Notes: generated by a model not told the origin, from the letters alone. A DNA stretch of 64,000 bases from Oscillospiraceae bacterium (GCA_910574635.1 CAJTCG010000001.1:310001-374000), one strand, 5' to 3'. Shown: positions 53,134 through 63,437, counted from the stretch's first letter. Made by a program: numbers and translations.

Positions 53134-56100
53134 ATGCTGACGCTCTTAACGGGCCGGGCCAGAACCGGCAAATCCACCGCGGTATTAAGCCGCATCGCCG
53201 CCCGCCCCGGCGGCCGGGACCAGATTCTCCTGGTGCCCGAGCACGCCTCCCATCAGGCGGAGGTGGACCTGTGCCGGACCTGCGGCGATTCCGCCAGCCG
53301 CTTTGCCGAGGTCTTGAGCTTCCGCCGCCTCTCGGACCGGGTCCTCTCCATCACCGGCGGCGCGACCCAGGTAACCCTGGACGCCGGGGGCAAGCTCCTC
53401 ACCCTGGAAAAGGCCCTGCTGGAGGTCCTGCCGGAGCTGACGGTTTACCGCCGCCCCTCCCGGAAGTCCGCCTTTCTCCGCCAGCTTCTGGACCTCTTCG
53501 ACGAGCTGCGGTGCTACGAGGTCTCCCCCGAAACCCTCTACGAGCAGTCCCAGGCCATCGCCGGGGCCACCCATGACAAGCTCCGGGACCTGAGCCTTCT
53601 CTACGCCGCCTATGAGGCCCGCCTCCTCCGTCCCGGCCTGGACGCCCGGGACTATATGACCAAGCTCTGCGACAGCCTGGAGGAATCCGGCTACGCCCTG
53701 AATAAGGACATCTGCATCGACGGCTTCACCTATTTCACCGCCCAGGAGCGCCGCTGCCTCTCCGTCCTCCTCCGCCAGGCCCACAGCCTCACCGTCACCC
53801 TCCTGGGGGAGCCGGACAGCAAAGAGGAGATGTTCGAGGCCTCCCTCCGCACCCTGGACCGCCTCCGCCGCCTGGCGGAGCGGGAGGGGAAACCGGTCAG
53901 GGTGGAAACCCTCACCGCCCGGGACCCCTCCGCCCTGGGCCACCTGGAGCGCCATTTCTTTGGCGAATCCCTGCCCTATCAGGGGGACGCCCCCCAAATC
54001 CGCCTCCTCCAGGCGGACACGGTCCTCTCCGAGGTGGAGCAGACCGCCGCCGCCATCCGCCGTCTGCTTTGGGAGGGAAAATGCCGCTGCCGGGAGATCA
54101 CGGTAGCCGCCCGGAACATGGAGGCCTACGAATCCGTCATCGAGACGGTGTTCGAGCGCTGGCAGATTCCCGCCTACCTAAGCCGCCGCAGCGACATTCT
54201 GGAAAAACCGGCCCTGAGCCTCCTCACCGGGGCCCTGGCCGCCGTGGGCGGGGGGTATGAGTACGACGACATGTTCCGCTGGCTGAAAACCGGCCTTGCG
54301 GGCCTGGCCCCGGAGGAGTGCGACGAGCTGGAGAACTACGTCCTCAAGTGGGAGGTTCACGGCGGCATGTGGCTGCGGGACGTGGACTGGGCGGAGAACC
54401 CGGACGGCTACGGAGCCCCCTGGACCCAGGCGCGGGAGGCCCGGCTCGCCAAGGTCAACGCCCTGCGCCGCCGGGTCCAGGGCCCCCTCTCCCGCCTGGC
54501 GGAGGGCCTGAAAACCGGCGGGACCGCCGCCGCCAAGGTGGGGGCCCTCTATGATTTCATGGAGGAGCTCCGCCTCCAGGACGCCCTGGAAACCCAGATG
54601 AAGGCCCAGGCCCAGGCGGGCCGTCTCCAGGAGGCGGAGGAGACCGCCCAGCTGTGGGAGATCCTCTGCGGCGTGCTGGACCAGTTTGTGGAAATCGTGG
54701 GGGAGGAGCCCATGGAGCTGGAGGAGTTCACCCGCCTTCTCCGGCAGGTATTGACCCAGTACAGCGTGGGCACCATCCCCGTCTCCTTAGACCAGGTCCA
54801 GGTCTCCGGCGTGGCCCGGAACGACCGCCACACCGCCAAATACCTCTTTCTCCTGGGGGCCAACGACCATGTGCTCCCCACCCCCGGCCAGGGGGGCGGC
54901 ATCCTGGGGGAGGACGACCGGGCGGAGCTGGCCCGGCGGGGCGTGGAGCTGGCCCCCACCGGCATGGACCAGATGGGCATCGAGCTCCAAAACCTCTACG
55001 CCGCCCTGGCCCAGCCCACCCAGGGGCTGACGGTCAGCTGGCCCGCCGCCGACGTCTCCGGCGCGGAGCTGCGCCCCGCCTTTGTGGTGGACCGCCTCTT
55101 ATCCCTGTTCCCCGCCCTCCGCGTGGAGCGGGAGCCCGCCGCCAAGCCCTACCGGCTGACGGCCCCCCTCCCGGCCCTGGAATCCGCCGTCCCCGGCGGG
55201 GCCCTCTGGCGGCGGCTGGAGGCGGTGCCCGCCTTCCGCCCCCGGCTGGAGGCCATGGCCCGGGCGGCGCATCAGACCCGGGGGTCCCTCTCCCCCGGGG
55301 CGGTCCGGGCCCTCTACGGAAAAAGCGCCGGCATGACCGCCTCCCGCTTGGAGCGCATCCGCACCTGCCACTTCTCCTATTTCATGGAGTACGGCCTCAA
55401 GGCCCGGCCCCGGACCCCCGCCGCCTTCGACGCGCCCCAAATCGGCACCTTCCTCCACTTCCTCCTTGAGCGCGTCACCCGGGACGTGCAGGCCCTGGGG
55501 GGCTTTGCCCAGGTGGATCAGGACGCCCTCCATGCCCTCATCCGCAAGTACATCGAGGAATATGTGGAAAAGGAGCTGCGCAACTTCCAGAACCGGAACG
55601 CCCGCTTCCGCTACCTCTTCGCCCGCCTGCGCACGACCGCCTACGCCGTCATTGACCAGGCGGCGGAGGAACTCCGCCGTTCCGACTTTGTCCCCCTGGC
55701 CTTCGAGCTCTCCTTTGGAGACGGCCCGGAATCGGACCTCCCCGCCGTGGTGATCTCCGAGCCGGACGGCGAGCTGCGGGTAGGGGGCAAGGTGGACCGG
55801 GTGGACGGCTGGCTGAGGGACGGGAAGCTCTACCTCCGGGTGGTGGACTACAAGTCCGGCAAGAAGGCCTTCGACCTCGCGGCGGTCCGCATGGGCCTGG
55901 ACATCCAGATGCTCCTGTACCTCTTCACCCTGCAAAGGGCGGGCCCCTCCTATTTCGGCAGGGAGATCGAGCCCGCCGGGGTCCTCTACCTCCCCGCCCG
56001 GGACGACATTCTCTCCGCCCGGCGGAACATCCCCCCGGAAAAGCTCCAGGCGGAGCGGGAAAAGCAGCTGCGCCGCTCCGGCCTCCTCCTGGCGGAGCCC

Positions 56101-56457
56101 CAGGTCCTTCAGGCCATGGAGCACGAGGCCCTGACGGAGCCCCGGTACCTCCCCCTCCGGGTGAACAAAAGCGGGGACCTCTCCGGGAGCCTTGCCTCCG
56201 CCGCCCAATTGGGGAAGCTGGGCCGGTATGTGGACAAGCTCCTCCGGGACATCGCCGGGGAGATCCGGGGCGGGGTCATCGACGCGGACCCCTGCTGCCA
56301 CACGGAGGAGGACAGCCCCTGCCGTTACTGTGACTGGGCCCCCGCCTGCCATTTTCAGGACGGCCGGGACGGCGACCGCCTGCACTACATCCTCCCGGTG
56401 AAGCCCGGCGAGTTCTGGCAGGAGATCGAAGGAATCGAAGGAAAGGAGGCGGACTGA
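53134..56457 (+). CDS. addB: ATP-dependent helicase/nuclease subunit B
   Basis: This 1107-aa AddB pairs with AddA for end resection (RecBCD counterpart in Firmicutes). The N-terminal Walker-like motif is GRARTGKST at residues 6-14. The C-terminal RecB-type nuclease domain has KVDRVDGW, VVDYKSGKK and an iron-sulphur cysteine cluster at CRYCDWAPAC near the end with an earlier Cys in the helicase body. The ATG at 53134 has AAGGAGG 8 nt upstream; the longer frame from 53035 covers the promoter region. It ends 1 base before addA. Confidence 0.95.
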   Translation: MLTLLTGRARTGKSTAVLSRIAARPGGRDQILLVPEHASHQAEVDLCRTCGDSASRFAEVLSFRRLSDRVLSITGGATQVTLDAGGKLLTLEKALLEVLPELTVYRRPSRKSAFLRQLLDLFDELRCYEVSPETLYEQSQAIAGATHDKLRDLSLLYAAYEARLLRPGLDARDYMTKLCDSLEESGYALNKDICIDGFTYFTAQERRCLSVLLRQAHSLTVTLLGEPDSKEEMFEASLRTLDRLRRLAEREGKPVRVETLTARDPSALGHLERHFFGESLPYQGDAPQIRLLQADTVLSEVEQTAAAIRRLLWEGKCRCREITVAARNMEAYESVIETVFERWQIPAYLSRRSDILEKPALSLLTGALAAVGGGYEYDDMFRWLKTGLAGLAPEECDELENYVLKWEVHGGMWLRDVDWAENPDGYGAPWTQAREARLAKVNALRRRVQGPLSRLAEGLKTGGTAAAKVGALYDFMEELRLQDALETQMKAQAQAGRLQEAEETAQLWEILCGVLDQFVEIVGEEPMELEEFTRLLRQVLTQYSVGTIPVSLDQVQVSGVARNDRHTAKYLFLLGANDHVLPTPGQGGGILGEDDRAELARRGVELAPTGMDQMGIELQNLYAALAQPTQGLTVSWPAADVSGAELRPAFVVDRLLSLFPALRVEREPAAKPYRLTAPLPALESAVPGGALWRRLEAVPAFRPRLEAMARAAHQTRGSLSPGAVRALYGKSAGMTASRLERIRTCHFSYFMEYGLKARPRTPAAFDAPQIGTFLHFLLERVTRDVQALGGFAQVDQDALHALIRKYIEEYVEKELRNFQNRNARFRYLFARLRTTAYAVIDQAAEELRRSDFVPLAFELSFGDGPESDLPAVVISEPDGELRVGGKVDRVDGWLRDGKLYLRVVDYKSGKKAFDLAAVRMGLDIQMLLYLFTLQRAGPSYFGREIEPAGVLYLPARDDILSARRNIPPEKLQAEREKQLRRSGLLLAEPQVLQAMEHEALTEPRYLPLRVNKSGDLSGSLASAAQLGKLGRYVDKLLRDIAGEIRGGVIDADPCCHTEEDSPCRYCDWAPACHFQDGRDGDRLHYILPVKPGEFWQEIEGIEGKEAD

Positions 56458-56458
56458 C

Positions 56459-59400
56459 ATGCCCGTAACCCTCACCCCCCAGCAAAAAGCCGCCGTGGAA
56501 AACCGGGGCGGGAGCCTGCTGGTCTCCGCCGCCGCCGGCTCGGGCAAGACCCGGGTCCTGGTGGACCGCCTCTTCCGCTATATCACGGAGGAACGCCGGA
56601 ACATAGACGACTTTCTCATCATCACCTACACCCGGGCCGCCGCCGCGGAGCTCCGGGGCAAAATCGCCGCCGAGCTCTCCCGCCGCATGGGAGAGGACCC
56701 GGCCAACGCCCACCTCCGCCGCCAGCTCCTCCGGGTCTACCAGGCGGACATCAAGACGGTAGACGCCTTCTGCGCCGCCCTCCTCCGGGAGAACACCCAC
56801 CTCCTGGCCCGGGAGGAGGACAAGCACGCCCTGACCCCGGACTTCCGGGTCCTGGACGAGGGGGAGGCCCTTGTCCTCCGCCGCCGCTGTCTGGACCGGA
56901 CCCTCTCCCGGTTTTACGAGACTCTCACCCCCGGCGGCGAGCAGCTGGCGGACACCCTGGGGGCGGGCCGGGACGACTCCGCCCTGGCGGAGCTGGTGCT
57001 GGAGCTTTATGACAAGCTTCAAAGCCACGCCTCCCCCTCGGACTGGCTTCTCCGAAGCCGCGCCGCCTGGGAGTCCCCCGCCCCCTCCTTTGACGCCACC
57101 CCCTACGCCCAGGTCCTCCTGGCCTCCCTCCGCCGCCGCGCCGCCCACTGGGCGGACCAGCTCCGCCGGGGGGCGGAACGGACGGAGGGGGACGCCGCCC
57201 TCACCTCCGGCTACGGCGCAAAATTCCTGGAGTCCTCCCGGGGCTTTTACGCCCTGAGCCGGGCCCCCGGCTGGGAAGCCGCCCGGGAGCTGGCCGCCGC
57301 CGTGGCCTTCCCCAAGCTGGTTACCCCCCGGGGCCGGAAGGAGGACCCCCTGGTCCTCTCCCTGAAGCAGACCTGGGAGGGAGCCAAAGCGGCCCTCAAG
57401 CCCCTCCAGGCCTGGCTGGACGTCACCGGGGAGGAGGCCCTGGAGGACCTTGCCGCCGTGGCCCCCGCCATGCTGGCCCTGCTGGATTTGACGGCGGCGT
57501 TCTCCGCCGCCTTCCGGGCGGAAAAGCTCCGGATCAACGCCGCCGACTTCCCGGACCAGGAGCACCTGGCCCTGACCCTGCTGGTCCGCCCGGACGGCGG
57601 CCCCACAGAGCTGGGGGAGCAGGTTTCCGCCCGGTACGCCGAAATCCTGGTGGACGAGTACCAGGACACCAACGAGGTCCAAAACGCCATCTTCCGGGCC
57701 GTCTCCAAGGAGGGGAAGAACCTCTTCACCGTGGGGGACGTAAAGCAGAGCATCTACCGCTTCCGCCTGGCGGACCCCACCATCTTCCTCCGGAAGTACG
57801 CCGCCTTCAAGCCCCACAAGGAGGCCCTGGACGGCGAGGACCGGAAAATCACCCTCTCCCAGAACTTCCGTTCCCGGCAGGAGATTCTGGACGCCGCCAA
57901 CTTTGTCTTTGAGAATATACTTTCCGTAGAAATGGGGGAGCTTGATTACAACGAGGACGCGGCCCTCCACTTCGGCGCGGCCTACTATCCCCCCCGGACG
58001 GACTGCCGGACGGAGTTCCATCTTCTCACCGCCCATCAAAAGTCGGCGGAGGACCCCCATCCCGTCAAAAAGCTCACCGCCGAGGCCCGCTTCGCGGCCC
58101 GCCGCATCCGGGAGCTCTTGGACGAGGGCTTCCCCGTCACCGCCCCGGACGGGACCCTCCGCCCCTGCAAGCCGGAGGACATTGTCATTCTCATGCGCTC
58201 CCCCGGCAGCCGCGTCGCGGCCTTCGCCGCCGCCCTGGCGGAGCGGGAGATCCCCTGCTCCTTCCAGGAGGACTCCGGCTTTTTTGAAACCATGGAGGTC
58301 TCCACCGCCGTGTCGTTGCTGGAGCTCATCGACAATCCCCGCCAGGACGTGCCCTTAATCTCCGTCCTCCGCTCGCCCATCTTCGGCTTCACTCCGGACC
58401 GCCTGGCGGAGATTCGCGCCGCCGCCCCCGAGGGGGATTTTTACCAGGCCGTGGCCTCCTCGGACTCCCCGGACTGCGCCGCCTTTCTAAAGACCCTGAA
58501 CGCCCTGCGCCTCTCGGCCCGGGACATGAGCGTCCACCGCCTCCTCTGGCACATCTACAACACGCTGAACCTCCTGGGCCTCTATGGGGCGATGGACCGA
58601 GGGCTGGAGCGCCGGGAGAACCTCATTACCCTGGCCTGCCAGGCGGAGAAGCTGGAATCCGGCGGCTGCCGGGGCCTCTTCGCCTTCGTCACCCAGCTCC
58701 GCCGCCTGCTGGAGGAGGGAAAGGCCCCTCCCGCCGCCTCCGCGTCCGCCTCCGGGGGCGTCCGCCTCATGAGCATTCACAAGTCCAAGGGCCTGGAATT
58801 TCCCATTGTGATCCTGGCGGACCTGGACCACGCCTTCTCCCGCCAGGACTTCGACGCCTCCGTCCTGGTGCACCCGGCCCTGGGCCTGGGCCCCCGCCGG
58901 GTGGATTTGAAACGGAAGATCCGCTACCCCACCCTGGCCCGGACGGCCATCGAGGAGACCCTCCGCCGGGAGAACCTGGCGGAGGAGCAGCGGGTCCTCT
59001 ACGTGGCCATGACCCGCCCCAAGGAAAAGCTGATCTTATTGCACTCCCTCTACTTTGCCGAGACCCGCCTCCAGCGCCTGGCGGCCTCCGCCGCCCTCCC
59101 CGTCCCGCCGGAGGCCGTGGCCGCCTGCCGGACCTTTGGCGAGTGGCTGCTTCTGTGCCTCCTCTGCCGGCCGGAGGCGGAGCCCCTGCGCCGCCTGGCG
59201 GAGGCGGAGGTTCCCACCGCCCCCTGCCCCGGAGCCCCCTGGGAAGTGTTCCTCCACGACGCCGGGGACTGCCGGGAGGTTTCCCGCCCCTCCCTGGAGT
59301 CCGCCGGAGACGAACGCCCCGAGATTCCCTTCGACCCGGCCCTCCTGGCCTTTGAATACCCCTACCGCCGGGAAGCGGCCCTCCCCGCCAAGCTGACGGC

Positions 59401-60013
59401 CACCCAGTTAAAGGGCCGCCCCCTGGACCAGGAGATCGCGGAGAATGCCGCCCACACCCCCTACCTTCGGCCCCTGTCCCAGCCCAAATTCCGCCGGGAG
59501 CAAACCGGCCTTACCCCGGCGGAGAAGGGCTCCGCCACCCACCTGGTCCTCCAGTACCTGGACTTTCAAAATTCCGGCGTCCCCGCCCAAATCGCCGCCC
59601 TGGCGGAAAAGGGCCTTCTCACGGCCCAGCAGGCCCAGGCTGTGGACGTCCCCGCCCTGGAGCGCCTCCTGGCCTCCCCCCTGGCCCGGGAGGTCCGCCA
59701 AAGCCCCCGCTGTCTCCGGGAGTACCGCTTCACCCTGCTGGTTCCCGCCCGGGAGTATGACCCCCAGGCCTCGGAGGAGGACGCCATCCTCCTCCAGGGC
59801 GTGGCGGACCTGTGCTTTGAAACGGAGGGGGGCCTGACGGTGGTGGACTTTAAAACCGACCATGTGTTCACTCCCCAGGAGATCACGGACCGGACGGAGC
59901 GCTACCGCCCGCAGCTGGAGGCTTACAGCCTGGCCTTGACCCGGGTGCTGGAAGCCCCCGTCACCCGCCGGGTGCTCTACTTCCTCTCCCCGGGGAAGGC
60001 GGTGGACGTGTAA
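56459..60013 (+). CDS. addA: ATP-dependent helicase/nuclease subunit A
   Basis: This 1184-aa UvrD-type helicase/nuclease moves 3'-5' along DNA and cuts both strands with AddB. Motif I is AAAGSGKTRVL (residues 24-34); motifs II-VI include VDEYQDTN, GDVKQSIYRFR, SIHKSKGLEFP and LYVAMTRPKEKL. The C-terminal nuclease domain has EGVADLC-type and VVDFKTDHV residues. The gene starts right after addB (TGACATG), so the two subunits are made together. Full length. Confidence 0.96.
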   Translation: MPVTLTPQQKAAVENRGGSLLVSAAAGSGKTRVLVDRLFRYITEERRNIDDFLIITYTRAAAAELRGKIAAELSRRMGEDPANAHLRRQLLRVYQADIKTVDAFCAALLRENTHLLAREEDKHALTPDFRVLDEGEALVLRRRCLDRTLSRFYETLTPGGEQLADTLGAGRDDSALAELVLELYDKLQSHASPSDWLLRSRAAWESPAPSFDATPYAQVLLASLRRRAAHWADQLRRGAERTEGDAALTSGYGAKFLESSRGFYALSRAPGWEAARELAAAVAFPKLVTPRGRKEDPLVLSLKQTWEGAKAALKPLQAWLDVTGEEALEDLAAVAPAMLALLDLTAAFSAAFRAEKLRINAADFPDQEHLALTLLVRPDGGPTELGEQVSARYAEILVDEYQDTNEVQNAIFRAVSKEGKNLFTVGDVKQSIYRFRLADPTIFLRKYAAFKPHKEALDGEDRKITLSQNFRSRQEILDAANFVFENILSVEMGELDYNEDAALHFGAAYYPPRTDCRTEFHLLTAHQKSAEDPHPVKKLTAEARFAARRIRELLDEGFPVTAPDGTLRPCKPEDIVILMRSPGSRVAAFAAALAEREIPCSFQEDSGFFETMEVSTAVSLLELIDNPRQDVPLISVLRSPIFGFTPDRLAEIRAAAPEGDFYQAVASSDSPDCAAFLKTLNALRLSARDMSVHRLLWHIYNTLNLLGLYGAMDRGLERRENLITLACQAEKLESGGCRGLFAFVTQLRRLLEEGKAPPAASASASGGVRLMSIHKSKGLEFPIVILADLDHAFSRQDFDASVLVHPALGLGPRRVDLKRKIRYPTLARTAIEETLRRENLAEEQRVLYVAMTRPKEKLILLHSLYFAETRLQRLAASAALPVPPEAVAACRTFGEWLLLCLLCRPEAEPLRRLAEAEVPTAPCPGAPWEVFLHDAGDCREVSRPSLESAGDERPEIPFDPALLAFEYPYRREAALPAKLTATQLKGRPLDQEIAENAAHTPYLRPLSQPKFRREQTGLTPAEKGSATHLVLQYLDFQNSGVPAQIAALAEKGLLTAQQAQAVDVPALERLLASPLAREVRQSPRCLREYRFTLLVPAREYDPQASEEDAILLQGVADLCFETEGGLTVVDFKTDHVFTPQEITDRTERYRPQLEAYSLALTRVLEAPVTRRVLYFLSPGKAVDV

Positions 60014-60095
60014 GCGTCTGCTAAATTTTTCCAGCGCGAAAACCGCCCAATTGGGGCAAGCTAAGGACCAGCTCGACAGGATTGGAGGGATATCC

Positions 60096-60311
60096 ATGGC
60101 AATCGACAAAATCGCCGTCCTGCTGGCGGTCATCGGCGCGCTGAACTGGGGCGGCATCGGCCTGTTCGGCTTTGACGCCGTGGCCTGGCTCTTCGGAGGC
60201 CAGACGGCGGTGTTTTCCCGAATCATTTACGCCCTGGTGGGGCTGGCGGGCCTGTGGTGCTTGACGCTGCTGTTCCGCCTGGACCGGGAAACCGCCGCCC
60301 ACCCGGCTTAA
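60096..60311 (+). CDS. DUF378 small membrane protein
   Basis: This 71-aa protein has two transmembrane helices: VLLAVIGALNWGGIGLFGFD and IIYALVGLAGLWCLTLLFRL. The WGGIG core is the DUF378 signature. Function is unknown; members are common small membrane proteins in Firmicutes. GGAGGG precedes the ATG at 60096. The frame upstream to 60051 has no support. It ends before its own terminator. Confidence 0.88.
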   Translation: MAIDKIAVLLAVIGALNWGGIGLFGFDAVAWLFGGQTAVFSRIIYALVGLAGLWCLTLLFRLDRETAAHPA

Positions 60312-60327
60312 CGGCGTCCAAAAAGCG

Positions 60328-60359
60328 AAAACCGGAGGGGAAACTCCTCTCCGGTTTTT
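60328..60359 (+). terminator. Terminator of the DUF378 gene
   Basis: AAAACCGGAG and CTCCGGTTTT with a few inner pairs form the stem, followed by TTTTTG. Confidence 0.88.
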
Positions 60360-60408
60360 GTGCATTGCGGAAAAGATGAACAATTTTGAAATCCCGTCCC
60401 CCGCCGTC

Positions 60409-60437
60409 TTTACTTCCCCGTTAAAATGCTCTATAAT
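60409..60437 (+). promoter_or_regulatory. Promoter of the aminopeptidase operon
   Basis: TTTACT (60409-60414), 17 bp, TATAAT (60432-60437). The -10 is perfect, the -35 is weak. Confidence 0.5.
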
Positions 60438-60492
60438 CGCACATAATATTTCCATAGAATGCCTGTGCAAACGGAAAGGAAGGACCCGACAA

Positions 60493-61725
60493 ATGGAACA
60501 CAAGCTCCGCGAATACGCCCGCCTCCTGGTGCGGATTGGTCTGAACCCCTATCCCGGCCAGCGGATGGTGATTTCCTCCCCGGTGGAGTGCGCCCCCTTC
60601 GCCCGCCTGTGCGCGGAGGAGGCCTATGAGGCCGGCTGCTGCGAGGTGGTGATGAACTGGACCGACGACGCCATGACCCGGATGAAATACCTCCGCGCCT
60701 CCGAGGAGGTCTTCGACGCCGTGCCCCTCTGGCGGCGGCACTTTTTCAACGACCAGGCCCTGGAGGGCACGGCCTACCTCGCCATCTCCGCCTCGGACCC
60801 GGAGAACCTCAAGGGCGTGGATTCCCAGCGCATCATCCGGGCCCAGCGGGCCAGCGGCAAGGCCCTCAAGGACTTCGACCGCCTCCAGATGTGCGGCGGC
60901 TTCCCCTGGTGCATCGCGTCGATTCCCATTCCCTCCTGGGCCGCCCGGGTCTTCCCGGACAAGGGGGAGGCGGAGGCCGTGGCGGCCCTGTGGGACGCGA
61001 TTTTCTCCGCCGTCCGCGTCACCGGGGACGGCAAGGCCGTGGACCGCTGGAAAGAGCACCTCTCCACCCTGGAAAAGCGCCTGGAGAAGCTGAACGCCCT
61101 GAAATTAAAATCCCTCCATTACACCAATTCCCTGGGCACGGACCTCACCGTGGAGCTGCCTGAGGGCCACATCTGGGAGAGCGGCGGGGACCATACCCTC
61201 TCCGGCCGCAGCTATATCGCCAACATCCCCACGGAGGAGATCTTCACCTCCCCCCTGAAAACCGGGGCAAACGGCGTGGTCTATGCCTCCCTGCCCCTGG
61301 TCCACGACGGCAACGTCATCGACAAATTCCACTTCGTGGTAAAGGAGGGCAGAATCGTGGAGGCCCATGCGGAGCAGGGAGAGGAGACGCTGAAAGCCGC
61401 TGTCAGCGTGGACGAGGGCGCGGCCTACTTCGGCGAGGCGGCCCTGGTCCCTTACGACAGCCCGATTTCCAACCAGAACCTGCTCTTCTATAACACCCTC
61501 TTCGACGAGAACGCCGCCTGCCACATCGCCTTCGGCGAGGCCTATCCCTGCCTGGAGGGAGGCCAGCAGATGACCAAGGACGAATTGAAGGCCCGGGGCC
61601 TCAACGACTCCATCACTCATGTGGACTTTATGATCGGCACCCCGGACCTCTCCATCGTGGGAACCACCCGGGACGGCAGAGAGGTCCCCATCTTCATCCA
61701 GGGGAATTTTGCCCCGGAATTTTAA
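60493..61725 (+). CDS. M29-family metallo-aminopeptidase
   Basis: This 410-aa thermophilic-aminopeptidase family (AmpS/PepS) enzyme removes N-terminal residues from peptides with a two-metal centre. It starts MEHKLREYARLLVRIGLNPY. Family blocks visible are ISSPVECAPFARLCAEEAYE, DLTVELPEGHIWESGGDHTL (the domain with metal residues), IPTEEIFTSPLKTGANGVVY, and FYNTLFDENAACHIAFGEAY. GGAAGG precedes the ATG with about 9 nt. The long upstream frame to 60358 runs through the terminator and was rejected. Confidence 0.93.
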   Translation: MEHKLREYARLLVRIGLNPYPGQRMVISSPVECAPFARLCAEEAYEAGCCEVVMNWTDDAMTRMKYLRASEEVFDAVPLWRRHFFNDQALEGTAYLAISASDPENLKGVDSQRIIRAQRASGKALKDFDRLQMCGGFPWCIASIPIPSWAARVFPDKGEAEAVAALWDAIFSAVRVTGDGKAVDRWKEHLSTLEKRLEKLNALKLKSLHYTNSLGTDLTVELPEGHIWESGGDHTLSGRSYIANIPTEEIFTSPLKTGANGVVYASLPLVHDGNVIDKFHFVVKEGRIVEAHAEQGEETLKAAVSVDEGAAYFGEAALVPYDSPISNQNLLFYNTLFDENAACHIAFGEAYPCLEGGQQMTKDELKARGLNDSITHVDFMIGTPDLSIVGTTRDGREVPIFIQGNFAPEF

Positions 61726-61763
61726 CCGCCCGGAAAATCACATAAGGAAACGAGGAAATCACC

Positions 61764-62246
61764 ATGCAATGCAAACTGCGAGAGACCACCCCCGACGTGC
61801 TGATCTGCGACGGCGCGAAGGTCAGCGGCGACGTGACCCTTGGAAAAGGCGTGAATATCTGGTATAACGCCGTCCTCCGGGGAGACGAGGGCGCCATCAC
61901 CGTAGGCGAGGGCACCAATATCCAGGACTGCGCCGTCCTCCACGAGGAAACCCGGGTAGGCGCGGGCTGCACCATCGGCCACGGGGCCATCGTCCACGGC
62001 TGCACCGTGGGGAACAACGTCCTCATCGGCATGGGGGCCATTGTCCTCAACGGGGCGAACATCGGGGACGACTGCATCGTGGGCGCGGGGGCCCTGGTGA
62101 CGGGGAAGATGGACGCCCCCGCCGGGTCCATGATTTTAGGAAGCCCCGCCAAGGTCGCCCGCCCCCTGACGGAGGCGGAAATCGCCTCCAACCGGGAGTC
62201 CGCCGAGGGCTACCTCCACGCGGCGGAAGCCCATCGCCGGGGCTGA
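61764..62246 (+). CDS. Gamma-class carbonic anhydrase-like hexapeptide protein
   Basis: This 160-aa left-handed beta-helix trimer has repeats such as DVTLGKGVNIWYNAVLRGDE. The three metal His are probably in LHEETRV, TIGHGAIVHGCTV (two His, five residues apart), which fits YrdA/PaaY-type proteins; carbonic anhydrase activity is not certain in such members. It starts MQCKLRETTPDVLICDGAKV, with GAAACGAGG upstream. It follows the aminopeptidase by 38 bp. Confidence 0.92.
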   Translation: MQCKLRETTPDVLICDGAKVSGDVTLGKGVNIWYNAVLRGDEGAITVGEGTNIQDCAVLHEETRVGAGCTIGHGAIVHGCTVGNNVLIGMGAIVLNGANIGDDCIVGAGALVTGKMDAPAGSMILGSPAKVARPLTEAEIASNRESAEGYLHAAEAHRRG

Positions 62247-62249
62247 GCC

Positions 62250-63398
62250 ATGGACTGGAACCGAAGTCAAATCAAGCAGCGGCTGGCGGTGGTCTGCGGC
62301 GGCGTGGCCTTTTTCTGCGCCCTGCAAAACCTCCCCGCCCTGGCGGGGGCCCTGCGGTGGGTGCTGGGCGTCCTGGGCCCCTTCCTGGTGGGCGGGGCCA
62401 TCGCCTTTATTCTAAACGTCCCCATGCGGGCCATCGAGGCCCGCCTCCCCAGGGGGAAGCGGTGGAAGCCCCTCCGCCGTCCCCTGGCCCTGATGCTGAC
62501 CCTGGCGGCCATGACCGGCGTGGTGACCCTGGCGGCCTGTGTCATCAGCCCCGGCATTGGCGACGCGGTGCGCTCCATCACCAGCCAGCTCCCCGCCGCC
62601 ATCCGGCGGATGGAGGAGCAGCTGGCGGAGCTGGAGGCCTGGCTTCCCCAGCTGGAGACCTTCGCGGCGGGCCTGGAATTCGACTGGAAGAACCTGACGG
62701 AAAAGGCCGTCACCCTGGTCCGGGACTGGGGCGGGGGGCTGGTGTCCTCCGGCGGGGTCCTCATGGCGGGGGTGGTCAGCGGGGTCAGCACCTTTGTCAT
62801 CGGCCTGATCTTCTCGTTTTACATCCTCCTGCAAAAAGAGCGCCTGGCCCGCCAGGGCCGCCAGGTGCTCTACGCCCTCCTTCCCGAAACCTGGGCGGAC
62901 AAAACCCTGGAGGTCCTCCGCCTCTCAGGCCGCACCTTCTCCAGCTTCCTCTCCGGCCAGTGCGTGGAGGCGGTGATTTTAGGGGCCCTCTTCGTGGCGG
63001 CCATGACGGTGTTCCGTATGCCCTACGCCCTGCTGGTGGGAGTCCTCATTGCCCTGACGGCCCTGATTCCCGTGGTGGGGGCCTTCATCGGCTGCGTAGT
63101 GGGGGCATTGCTCATCGCCGTGACGAACCCCTGGCAGGCGGTGGGCTTTGTAGTCCTCTTCCTGGTGATTCAGCAGATTGAGGGGAACCTGATTTACCCC
63201 CATGTGGTGGGCAGTTCCGTGGGCCTTCCCTCCATCTGGGTGCTGGCCGCCGTCACCCTGGGCGGCAAGCTGATGGGCATTGCGGGGATGCTGTTTTTCA
63301 TCCCCCTGTGCTCCGTGCTGTACGCCCTCTTCCGGGGCTTTGTCAAGGCCCGCCTGAGCGCCCGGAAGGTCCCCCCGCGAAAATGGCGGGACCCCTGA
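62250..63398 (+). CDS. AI-2E family (PerM-like) membrane transporter
   Basis: This 382-aa membrane protein has eight predicted transmembrane segments. Family signatures: SFLSGQCVEAVILGALFVAA, the central LIPVVGAFIGCVVGALLIAV, and the NLIYPHVVGSSVGLPSIWVL block near residue 310. The first 60 residues are basic and contain the first pair of TM helices. Substrate is unknown; the AI-2 export role of TqsA is not to be assumed. It begins 3 bp after the previous gene, with a weak ribosome site. Confidence 0.92.
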   Translation: MDWNRSQIKQRLAVVCGGVAFFCALQNLPALAGALRWVLGVLGPFLVGGAIAFILNVPMRAIEARLPRGKRWKPLRRPLALMLTLAAMTGVVTLAACVISPGIGDAVRSITSQLPAAIRRMEEQLAELEAWLPQLETFAAGLEFDWKNLTEKAVTLVRDWGGGLVSSGGVLMAGVVSGVSTFVIGLIFSFYILLQKERLARQGRQVLYALLPETWADKTLEVLRLSGRTFSSFLSGQCVEAVILGALFVAAMTVFRMPYALLVGVLIALTALIPVVGAFIGCVVGALLIAVTNPWQAVGFVVLFLVIQQIEGNLIYPHVVGSSVGLPSIWVLAAVTLGGKLMGIAGMLFFIPLCSVLYALFRGFVKARLSARKVPPRKWRDP

Positions 63399-63403
63399 AC
63401 GCG

Positions 63404-63437
63404 AAAAAGCCCTCCGAATCCTTCGGAGGGCCTTTCC
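63404..63437 (+). terminator. Terminator of the aminopeptidase-transporter operon
   Basis: GCCCTCCGAA, short loop, TTCGGAGGGC, then CTTTCCTTTT. Confidence 0.85.
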